DNA of 5,571 nt, taken from NCBI GenBank assembly GCA_903928955.1, contig CAIYTD010000173.1, positions 1 through 5,571 of the forward strand, in the 5' to 3' direction. This DNA is from Oligoflexia bacterium (GTDB taxonomy: Bacteria > Bdellovibrionota > UBA1018). The first letter of the stretch is position 1; every line of letters starts with the position of its first letter. Shown here piece after piece: positions 1 to 5,405 of this stretch. The notes beneath the pieces are model-generated. The model was not told the origin of the DNA and did not search any database. It saw only the letters and a program-made list of their open reading frames with translations. A program made the translations under genes and the position numbers.

Positions 1-4
1 ATCT

Positions 5-36
5 AAAAAAGCGGAGCTTCGCTAGTGGGAAGCTCC
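5..36 (-). terminator. Leftward-facing hairpin with U-tract, upstream of greA
   Basis: GGAGCTTC (13-20) and GAAGCTCC (29-36) form a perfect 8-bp stem with an 8-base loop. On the minus strand the stem is followed, two bases later, by six T residues (complement of 5-10), the form of a rho-independent terminator for leftward transcription. On the plus strand nothing like a U-tract follows, so it is not a good terminator for an upstream rightward gene. No minus-strand gene lies to its right before recG ends. It may limit antisense transcription through greA, or be the worn remnant of a terminator for a gene left of the window. Confidence 0.4.
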
Positions 37-80
37 CGATAGGTTGACTTCAGCTTAAAATATGTTAGCCATTAAGGCAT

Positions 81-560
81 ATGGCTGAAGAAAAAATTCC
101 CATGACTGTGCTTGGCAAGCGGCTATTAGACGAAGAGTTAAAACACTTGACCCAAGTCGAGCGCCCTAGTGTAGTGAAAGCAATTGAGATTGCTCGAGAT
201 CATGGTGATTTATCCGAAAACGCAGATTACTCGGCCGCTAAGGAGCGACAGGGTTTTATTGAAGGCCGGATTCAGGATATAAATGGCAAGCTAGCTCGGG
301 CTCAGGTGATTGATCCTTCTACGATCAAGTCAGATAAAGTTGTCTTTGGGGCTACTGTTGTCTTGGCAGACCAAGAGTCTGGGAAGCAAATGACTTATAA
401 GATTGTGGGTGTGGATGAAGCAGATATTAAGAGCGGAAAAATAGGAATTACTTCTCCTATTGCTCGTGCACTCATTAGTCGAACTCGGGGAGACGAAGTG
501 ATTGTTCATGCTCCGAAAGGACAGATTCATTACGACGTCATTCAAGTCTTCTACGAATAG
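81..560 (+). CDS. greA: Transcription elongation factor GreA
   Basis: GreA binds the secondary channel of RNA polymerase and stimulates cleavage of the 3' end of RNA in backtracked complexes so that elongation can resume. The 159 residues match the family's usual length and cover the whole protein: an N-terminal antiparallel coiled coil (about residues 8-80) and a C-terminal FKBP-like domain (about 85-159). The coiled-coil tip reads GDLSENADY, with the catalytic acidic pair at D43 and E46 (D41 and E44 in E. coli). IPMT near the N-terminus and FGATV and SPIAR in the C-terminal domain are also family signatures. ATG 81 is chosen because E. coli GreA starts a similar distance before IPMT. The only Shine-Dalgarno-like sequence, AAGG (74-77), is unusually close at 3 bases. 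A TTGACT (44-49) could be a -35 box, but I see no convincing -10. The 3' end overlaps recG in another frame, so the two are probably one transcript. Confidence 0.97.
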   Translation: MAEEKIPMTVLGKRLLDEELKHLTQVERPSVVKAIEIARDHGDLSENADYSAAKERQGFIEGRIQDINGKLARAQVIDPSTIKSDKVVFGATVVLADQESGKQMTYKIVGVDEADIKSGKIGITSPIARALISRTRGDEVIVHAPKGQIHYDVIQVFYE

Positions 561-2742
561 CACTCAAACTCCTATTCAATTTGTGAAAGGGGTCGGTCCC
601 AAGTTAGGCACGGTTTTTAAAAGCCGAAACATAGAGACGGTTCAGGATCTCCTTTATTTTTTTCCTCGCACTTATGAAGATCGCTCTAAAATTTATTCCA
701 TTTCTAGGCTATCGGATGGATTGCAAGCAACTCTGAGTGTGGAAGTGCAGAGTCAAAGGCAGATTCCCATTCAAAAATTAGGAAGAACGCTTTTAGAAGT
801 GCGTTGTACAGATGGAACGGGGAGTCTCAGTCTGAAATGGTTCCACGCCCCTCGCGGGATGGAAAAGAAGTTTATTCCGGGTGCTCAAATGGTAGTGACG
901 GGTAAGGTGAAGCTTTATCAGGGAAGACCTGAAATGGTTCATCCTGAAATTACCTGGGGAGTCGATTTGGCTCAAGGTCAATTGGAGGCTCAACCGCATG
1001 TGGGGAGGGTGATTCCCGTTTATACTGAAATAGAAGGGGTTTCGACTCTCGTTCTCAGAAAAGTTCTTTGGGAAGCAGTTGAGAAGTTTGGCAATGTTCT
1101 CATTGAAGATCTGCCGAATTATTTACTTGAGAGAAGAGGGCTCCTCCCGTTAGCGTCCGCAGTCCATGGGTTACATTTTCCTCCAGAGGGAAAAAGTTTT
1201 AATTTAAAGGATTTGGGTGAGTTTAATACTCCCGCCCACCATCGGATGATTTATGGTGAGTTCTTTAAATTTGAATACCTCATGCTACGCCGGAGATTAC
1301 AGGAAGAGCGGGCAAGCTCTCCTTTTTCAGACGGCATTCGTCATCGGTTTTTAGGGAAGCACGGACAAGATTCATTGAATCGGTGGCTATCCTATCTCCC
1401 CTTCCAATTGACAGGCGGTCAATTGCAGGCCCTTCAAGATGTTGTTCATGATTTTTCTGAGCCTCATCCTATGAATCGATTAGTTCAGGGGGATGTGGGT
1501 TCAGGGAAAACAGCAGTAGCTTTTTTATCGGCCGCCCGGGTTTTAGAGGAGGGATCTCAGGTTGCACTGATGGCTCCCACTGAAATTTTGGCCGAGCAGC
1601 ATTTCAAGAGTGCTTTTCAATTATTTCAAGGACGACTCAATGTTGCATTATTAACAGGCAAAACTTCCGCTGCAGAGCGAAAACTTTTGCAGGAGCGTTT
1701 GAGTCAAGGCGAACCTTTACTTTTGATTGGAACCCACGCACTGCTCGAAGATCCTGTTTTGTTCTCGCGTCTCGTTTATGTGATTATCGATGAGCAACAC
1801 CGTTTTGGCGTAGAGCAAAGAAGAACTTTACGCAAAAAAGGAGAAAAACAAGGACCTCGAGGACAAGTCACTTTGCCTCATTCTTTGATTTTAACAGCTA
1901 CACCTATTCCACGCACTTTAGCTCTGACTGCATTTGGGGATTTAAGTGTTACTTCCATTACGGAGCTCCCTCCTGGGAGGTCCCCTATTCAAACGCGCTT
2001 AGTGAGGGAGCCAACTCAAAGGGAGCGTGCTTATGAGCAGATCCGGCAGGAGTTGAAAGCAGGGCGTCAAGCCTATTTTATTTATCCTTTAGTGAATGAG
2101 AGTGAAGCGGAAGGTTTTACGCAACTCAAATCGGCAGTAGCTGAGTCGGTTGCGCTTGCCAAAGATGTTTTTCCAGAATTTTCAGTAGGCCTTCTTCATG
2201 GAAAAATGGGATCCGAAGAGAAGGCGCAAATGATGAGTCAGTTTCAAAGTGGGCAAATTAAAATCCTAGCGTCTACGACTGTTGTAGAGGTCGGTGTGGA
2301 TGTTCCTAATGCGACATTGATTGTCATTGAGCACTCAGAACGTTTTGGACTTTCGCAGCTGCATCAACTTCGGGGAAGAGTGGGGCGCGGAAAATTTCAA
2401 TCTTATTGTTACCTTTTTTCATCAGTGAGGTCACAGCCCGGAGTACAGGGGGCGTCGCATCGCCTGGAAATTTTAGAGAAGACCTATGATGGCTTTAAAA
2501 TCGCTGAAGCGGACTTAGAGTTACGAGGTCCGGGAGAGTTTCTAGGAACGCGTCAAGCAGGGGGGCTACCTTTTCGAATGGCAGATCTGGTTCGGGATCG
2601 TCAGTGGCTTTTTTGGGCTCGGGATGATGCGATGGAAATTCTATCCAAAGATCCCGATTTAAGTAAGTTAGAGCATTCGAGCTTAAAGGAATATTTTGAG
2701 CGTGAAGGTGGTCTACAGTTTGATCGTTTGAATACGTCTTGA
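508..2742 (+). CDS. recG: ATP-dependent DNA helicase RecG
   Basis: RecG is a superfamily 2 DNA translocase that reverses stalled replication forks, migrates branched intermediates and removes R-loops. Numbered from ATG 508 (744 residues), the order is: a GVGPKLG segment near residues 25-32; an OB-fold wedge domain at about 80-155, with the typical EMVHPEI ending; Walker A GDVGSGKT at 328-335 (K334); box II DEQH at 428-431; motif III TATPIPRT at 463-470; motif VI QLRGRVGRG at 620-628; and the C-terminal TRG region from about 668 (ADLELRGPGEFLG). All catalytic motifs are intact. The start is uncertain. ATG 508 has GAAG 9 bases upstream, while TTG 502 lies 9 bases after the better GGGGAG (487-492) and would add two residues. 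GTG 583 has no visible ribosome site and would remove conserved sequence. The first 53-59 bases lie inside greA, which suggests translational coupling. E. coli RecG has 693 residues, so this one is slightly long. Confidence 0.97.
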   Translation: MLRKDRFITTSFKSSTNSTQTPIQFVKGVGPKLGTVFKSRNIETVQDLLYFFPRTYEDRSKIYSISRLSDGLQATLSVEVQSQRQIPIQKLGRTLLEVRCTDGTGSLSLKWFHAPRGMEKKFIPGAQMVVTGKVKLYQGRPEMVHPEITWGVDLAQGQLEAQPHVGRVIPVYTEIEGVSTLVLRKVLWEAVEKFGNVLIEDLPNYLLERRGLLPLASAVHGLHFPPEGKSFNLKDLGEFNTPAHHRMIYGEFFKFEYLMLRRRLQEERASSPFSDGIRHRFLGKHGQDSLNRWLSYLPFQLTGGQLQALQDVVHDFSEPHPMNRLVQGDVGSGKTAVAFLSAARVLEEGSQVALMAPTEILAEQHFKSAFQLFQGRLNVALLTGKTSAAERKLLQERLSQGEPLLLIGTHALLEDPVLFSRLVYVIIDEQHRFGVEQRRTLRKKGEKQGPRGQVTLPHSLILTATPIPRTLALTAFGDLSVTSITELPPGRSPIQTRLVREPTQRERAYEQIRQELKAGRQAYFIYPLVNESEAEGFTQLKSAVAESVALAKDVFPEFSVGLLHGKMGSEEKAQMMSQFQSGQIKILASTTVVEVGVDVPNATLIVIEHSERFGLSQLHQLRGRVGRGKFQSYCYLFSSVRSQPGVQGASHRLEILEKTYDGFKIAEADLELRGPGEFLGTRQAGGLPFRMADLVRDRQWLFWARDDAMEILSKDPDLSKLEHSSLKEYFEREGGLQFDRLNTS

Positions 2743-2757
2743 GAGAGCTAGATAAAG

Positions 2758-2798
2758 TCGCCGATACTCATTTGCATAAGTATCGGCGATTCAGTTTT
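2758..2798. terminator. Bidirectional intrinsic terminator between recG and the convergent secreted-protein gene
   Basis: TCGCCGATACT (2758-2768) and AGTATCGGCGA (2779-2789) form a perfect 11-bp stem with a 10-base loop. On the plus strand it is followed by TTCAGTTTT, a fair U-tract, starting 15 bases after the recG stop. On the minus strand the stem is followed by CTTTATC, a weaker U-tract, 7 bases after the stop of the convergent gene. The single hairpin therefore fits termination of both genes, better for recG. Confidence 0.85.
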
Positions 2799-3585
2799 AA
2801 TTTCCGTTGTAAGTTACATTACAAGTTGTTTTTACTTTGAAGCCTAGAAGTCCACGGTGATGGGAGATCGAAAAAGATCTCGTTTCACCTCGGGCAAGCG
2901 CGCCTGCGCTGTGGTGGGCGCAATCTACTAATGATTCATGTGAGAATAGATCGATATGAGCTACGTCTATCAGTGCAGCGCTTAAGCAAGGAGGACAGTC
3001 TTGATCTGAACTCTGTTGCTGAAACTGTTCTTGATATTGTACTGGAGTTTGTACTGGACATTGTACGGGAGCTTGCTGTTCACACTGTATTTCGCATTGA
3101 GCAGAAGATCCTTGGCAAGGAGCGGGTGCTTGGCACTGGCTAGGTGCTTGTTGCTGAGAGGACTGGTCTTGGCAAGATTGATCCTGGGACTGTGAACGGG
3201 TTTGTACCTGCCATTGAACTGGATCAAGCTGTGGGCATTGGTCTTGGACTTGGGTGGGTTCTTGTGTTTCTTGAATCTTTCCCTGTCCTTGCCATTGATC
3301 AGTTGTTCCGGCGGCAAGTGAGCAGCTCAAAAAATCGCTTGGATCTAGTGGAGAGCCTGTTTGTCCATTTGCTGAAAAATTTAAGAAATAAACTTTACCG
3401 TTACTTCTGTCGGCAATGCTTTCGAGTCTTAGTTTTCCAAGTGGAATGGTGCCGCTGAATAGGGAGTGTGTGCCTGCGTGATGTCCGCAGTCAACATGTT
3501 CATAGCATTCCACATGAAGTGTTGGAGCTGCAAATGCGAGCGTATTTATGGATAAGCCAATAAGTACTGTTGCAAGATGTTTCAT
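2797..3585 (-). CDS. Exported Gln/Cys-rich protein of unknown function
   Basis: I do not recognise this 262-residue protein. Residues 1-20 form a plausible Sec signal peptide: K2/H3, a hydrophobic core, then AFA-A with cleavage near A19/A20, so it should leave the cytoplasm. Residues 21-95 look globular and end near a run of Ser/Ala/Thr. Residues 97-196 are low complexity, with 36 Gln in 100 positions plus many Cys, Pro and Ser, and repeated Q-x-Q-x-Q units (97-101, 112-116, 124-128, 132-136, 183-189). Residues 200-262 look globular again and end in CNVTYNGN. The motif VDCGHH (31-36) recurs as VDCAHH (220-225). There are 14 Cys in all, compatible with disulfides or metal binding; no catalytic motif is seen. 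ATG 3585 is supported by GAGGAG 9 bases upstream. The gene stands alone, convergent with recG and divergent from the XRE gene. The clear signal peptide, start and terminator argue that it is real despite the odd composition. Confidence 0.8.
   Translation of the reverse strand: MKHLATVLIGLSINTLAFAAPTLHVECYEHVDCGHHAGTHSLFSGTIPLGKLRLESIADRSNGKVYFLNFSANGQTGSPLDPSDFLSCSLAAGTTDQWQGQGKIQETQEPTQVQDQCPQLDPVQWQVQTRSQSQDQSCQDQSSQQQAPSQCQAPAPCQGSSAQCEIQCEQQAPVQCPVQTPVQYQEQFQQQSSDQDCPPCLSAALIDVAHIDLFSHESLVDCAHHSAGALARGETRSFSISHHRGLLGFKVKTTCNVTYNGN
2998..3297 (-). repeat. Low-complexity Gln/Cys coding repeat region
   Basis: This part of the secreted-protein gene encodes residues 97-196. CAA/CAG codons make up about a third of the positions and recur with degenerate tri- and tetrapeptide units (QAP at 146-148, 152-154 and 171-173; PVQ at 173-175, 177-179 and 181-183; Q-x-Q-x-Q). 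On the plus strand it appears as frequent TTG/CTG. This also leaves the other frames short of stop codons and creates spurious open frames on both strands. Confidence 0.85.
3038..3073. repeat. Three tandem 12-base repeats
   Basis: Three adjacent 12-mers, TGTACTGGAGTT, TGTACTGGACAT and TGTACGGGAGCT, share the core TGTAC-GGA. Read on the minus strand they encode three copies of a four-residue unit ending in PVQ (A-PVQ, C-PVQ, T-PVQ; residues 172-183). The unit is a multiple of three, so copy-number change by slippage would keep the reading frame. Confidence 0.75.
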
Positions 3586-3594
3586 TTTAAATGT

Positions 3595-3600
3595 CTCCTC
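3595..3600 (-). promoter_or_regulatory. Shine-Dalgarno site of the secreted-protein gene, possibly masked by a hairpin
   Basis: On the minus strand GAGGAG lies 9 bases before ATG 3585 and sets the start. The overlapping GGAGAC (complement of 3593-3598) is the exact complement of GTCTCC (complement of 3625-3630) further upstream in the same message. A 6-bp stem with a 26-base loop could therefore cover part of the ribosome site. A stem this short can arise by chance. Confidence 0.6.
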
Positions 3601-3683
3601 GTTGTATTCTCTAGCGTTTAGGGCGGAGACTTACATCTCTTGAATTAACTAAGATATGAAAAGACCCACCATAGTGCATCGTT

Positions 3684-3720
3684 ATACCGGACTTGAGTCG
3701 AGTTGACTCGGGTTCGGTAT
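3684..3720 (+). repeat. 37-base stem-loop in the divergent intergenic region
   Basis: ATACCGGACTTGAGTC (3684-3699) and GACTCGGGTTCGGTAT (3705-3720) flank a 5-base loop, GAGTT. Thirteen of 16 positions pair by Watson-Crick. The other three are G-T or T-G, so plus-strand RNA would have an unbroken 16-bp stem with three wobbles, whereas minus-strand RNA would have three A-C mismatches. It is GC-richer than the AT-rich DNA to its right and not directly followed by a U-tract; the nearest T run starts about 18 bases later. It could be a structured RNA element, a dispersed palindromic repeat or a dimer-binding site; I cannot choose from one copy. Confidence 0.6.
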
Positions 3721-3880
3721 CGCGCCGTTATTAATTGTTTTTTCTCAATGAGTCAATTTATTTTTTAATTTTTTAAGAATTAATCCAGTTAATAATTTAG
3801 AAATACCTGTAATTACTGACTTATATTAAACAAATTTAATTTATATACAATAAATCAAATTCTTTTAGGAATGTAATTAG
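3721..3880. other. AT-rich non-coding stretch upstream of the XRE gene
   Basis: No open frame of note, RNA gene or clear repeat is visible. By hand count only 27 of the 160 bases at 3731-3890 are G or C (about 17 %), far below the flanking genes. It contains A/T runs such as the TTTTTT at 3761-3766. The composition suits curved or easily melted promoter DNA, binding by nucleoid proteins, or horizontally acquired sequence. Confidence 0.6.
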
Positions 3881-3909
3881 TTGACATAAATGATGCAGTG
3901 CATTAATCT
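3881..3909 (+). promoter_or_regulatory. Sigma-70-type promoter of the XRE-hydrolase operon, probably giving a leaderless mRNA
   Basis: TTGACA (3881-3886) is a perfect -35 box. A 17-base spacer leads to TAATCT (3904-3909), which keeps the first two and the last base of the TATAAT box. ATTAAT (3902-3907) with an upstream TG is an alternative. Either predicts a transcription start at about 3913-3917, at most a few bases before ATG 3918. No Shine-Dalgarno sequence lies before that ATG. Confidence 0.6.
3893..3903. promoter_or_regulatory. Candidate operator: perfect palindrome inside the promoter
   Basis: ATGCAGTGCAT is a perfect inverted repeat of two 5-base arms around one G. It lies between the -35 and -10 boxes, where a bound protein would block RNA polymerase. 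The natural candidate is the XRE-family regulator encoded directly downstream. The half AGTGCAT recurs at 3673-3679, on the side of the divergent gene. That binding actually occurs here is inference. Confidence 0.45.
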
Positions 3910-3917
3910 AGTTAAGT

Positions 3918-4355
3918 ATGAATAAATTATCTAAACGAGGAAAATTAGTAGGAGAGTTTATCAAGACCAGACGAGGATCAAAAGGCTTGTCCCAGCGATC
4001 TTTAGGTCTTTTATTTAGCCCCCCAGTTACAACTCAATTTATTTCGAATATTGAAAGAGGCGTGACCCCTTTGCCGCCGAGTCATATTCCTTTTTTAGCA
4101 AAAATACTTTTAGTGGATGAACGAGAAATTGCTGATCTATTAAAAAAAGAATACTCATTTAAGTTAAATGGATCTATTGGAATATCTCAAAGAGATGAAC
4201 ACGAATCAATGGGTGGCCACAAAGGTTATGATTTTATCAAAAAATTATATGATGCATATCATTTAGCCGATCCAAAAACCAAAGTTGCGTTTATTGAAGT
4301 GTGTCAAAATCTTTTGAATGTTCCGATTGCGCACAGTACTTTTAAAAAGCTATAG
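3918..4355 (+). CDS. XRE-family helix-turn-helix transcriptional regulator
   Basis: This 145-residue protein begins with a Cro/C1-type helix-turn-helix domain at about residues 8-78. The region from GEFIKTRR leads into the positioning helix LSQRSLGLLF (24-33), and the recognition helix is about 38-47 (TTQFISNIER), followed by G-V-T-P-L-P-P and helices ending near KKEY. The ISN-ERG pattern is characteristic of the family. An unusual feature is the SPPVT insertion in the turn before the recognition helix (34-38), where most members have a shorter G-x-S/T turn. Residues 80-145 form a C-terminal part I cannot assign; it may serve dimerisation or ligand sensing. ATG 3918 sits almost at the predicted transcription start with no ribosome site, as in leaderless phage-type repressors. 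The gene is followed after 21 bases by the hydrolase on the same strand. Autoregulation and control of the hydrolase are inferred from this arrangement. Confidence 0.88.
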   Translation: MNKLSKRGKLVGEFIKTRRGSKGLSQRSLGLLFSPPVTTQFISNIERGVTPLPPSHIPFLAKILLVDEREIADLLKKEYSFKLNGSIGISQRDEHESMGGHKGYDFIKKLYDAYHLADPKTKVAFIEVCQNLLNVPIAHSTFKKL

Positions 4356-4376
4356 TCGGCAGTAGGATAGTTTCAC

Positions 4377-5405
4377 ATGCAAATTCTATTACCCAATAAG
4401 CCTCGTCCGCGAGGCGCTCGAAAAAAAAGTATTATTAAACGGGTTCGTTCGGGAGATCATCCTCCAGTAACTCATGGATATATTAGAAGTTTCGATGGTA
4501 CTAAACTATTTTATAGCGTAGAGGGTAAGGGTAAACCCTTAGTTTTTTGCTATGGATTAGTTTGTTCCAGCTTGCATTGGACTTACCAAATTGACCATTT
4601 TCAGGATTCTTATCAAGCCATTTGGCTGGATTACAGAGGGCACCAAAACTCAGAAGTGCCTAAAAATCTCGATAGTATTACATTAGAAAATATGGCTCGA
4701 GACCTAGGAACTGTTTTGAATGAGCTCAATATCCAAGATGCCGTGCTTCTAGGTCATAGTATGGGTGTCAATGTGGTATTAGAATTTTACAGGCAACAAC
4801 CTCAAAAAGTCGCAGCAATGGTTTTGGCTAATGGAACTGCTCAAAGGCCTTTAGAGACGCTTTTTAGTCATAATGCGTTACAGGCAGCCTTTCATCTTTT
4901 AAAGAAAATTTATCAAAAGTCGCCTGAACTGGTTTCATTTTTTTGGAGATCACTGAAGGGAAACCCATTGGCTCGGACTTTGGTTTCTTTAGGCGGATTT
5001 AACCCTCACTTGACCCCTCAAGCGGATATCGAGCTCTATGTGGATCAGGTTGCAGAGATGGACCCTTCTATTTTAATTCGCTTAATTGAAAATTATGAAA
5101 CCTACGATGCTACAGCTTGGCTGCATACGGTACAGGTGCCTACTTTAATTCTTGCCGGAGAGAAGGATAAGTTAATTCCTGTGGAGCAGCAGGAGCTGAT
5201 GAATCAATTGATCCCGGGAAGCCAGTTAGAAGTTATTCGGCATGGAAGTCATTGCCCTCAAATGGATTTACCGGATCTCGTGAATTTCAAGATTGAGAAA
5301 TTTCTTGAAAAAATTAGTTATGTGTCAAGAGCCAGTCTGACCACGGAAATCTCCAGTCAATCCAATGAGCAATCTCTAGATCCTGATCAAGCAACATTCG
5401 CTTAA
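4377..5405 (+). CDS. Alpha/beta-fold hydrolase
   Basis: This is a probable serine hydrolase of the alpha/beta fold (esterase, lactonase or haloperoxidase-like group; substrate unknown). The core spans about residues 33-313. It has the strand and oxyanion region PLVFCYGLVCSS (54-65), with YG in place of the common HG; LDYRGH (84-89); the nucleophile elbow GHSMG with S128; the acid in AGEKDKLIP with D264; and the catalytic His in GSHCPQMD with H292. The triad is complete. Residues 1-30 are an extra basic segment (nine Lys/Arg in the first 24) without a hydrophobic core, so not a signal peptide; the enzyme is probably cytoplasmic. ATG 4377 follows AGGA (4364-4367) by 9 bases, and no other in-frame start is near. 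It lies 21 bases after the XRE gene, so co-transcription is likely. The last 29 or so residues, rich in Ser, Gln and Thr, lie beyond the fold and overlap the opposite-strand iron-sulfur gene. Confidence 0.92.
   Translation: MQILLPNKPRPRGARKKSIIKRVRSGDHPPVTHGYIRSFDGTKLFYSVEGKGKPLVFCYGLVCSSLHWTYQIDHFQDSYQAIWLDYRGHQNSEVPKNLDSITLENMARDLGTVLNELNIQDAVLLGHSMGVNVVLEFYRQQPQKVAAMVLANGTAQRPLETLFSHNALQAAFHLLKKIYQKSPELVSFFWRSLKGNPLARTLVSLGGFNPHLTPQADIELYVDQVAEMDPSILIRLIENYETYDATAWLHTVQVPTLILAGEKDKLIPVEQQELMNQLIPGSQLEVIRHGSHCPQMDLPDLVNFKIEKFLEKISYVSRASLTTEISSQSNEQSLDPDQATFA

Noticed and set aside
44..71. Possible greA promoter with TTGACT as -35
   Set aside because: At spacings of 15-17 bases the -10 would be TTAGCC, TAGCCA or AGCCAT, all poor. 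TATGTT at 61-66 is only 11 bases away. Not strong enough to list.
330..563. 77-codon open frame on the minus strand inside greA
   Set aside because: It is fully antisense to a well-conserved greA, starts with GTG, and shows no recognisable protein features.
793..999. 68-codon open frame on the minus strand inside recG
   Set aside because: It is antisense to the conserved wedge domain of recG and has no domain or convincing ribosome site.
3038..3073. Short tandem repeats as a CRISPR array
   Set aside because: The units are 12 bases, directly adjacent with no spacers, and translate in frame within a coding sequence.
2982..3317. 111-codon minus-strand frame overlapping the secreted-protein gene in another register
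   Set aside because: It is a frame-shifted reading of the same low-complexity repeat, rich in Lys, Asn and Ser. The main frame is uninterrupted from signal peptide to stop, so no frameshift needs explaining.
2931..3458. Two abutting plus-strand open frames (2931-3143 and 3144-3458) opposite the secreted-protein gene
   Set aside because: They exist because CAA/CAG-rich DNA lacks stop codons when read on the opposite strand. Neither has a good start site or known motif, while the minus-strand frame has a signal peptide, a strong Shine-Dalgarno site and a terminator.
3684..3720. Stem-loop as an integron attC site, dif or parS site
   Set aside because: The arms do not carry the conserved attC end motifs (GTTRRRY/RYYYAAC), and the sequence resembles neither the dif nor the parS consensus. 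No integrase or recombinase is in the window.
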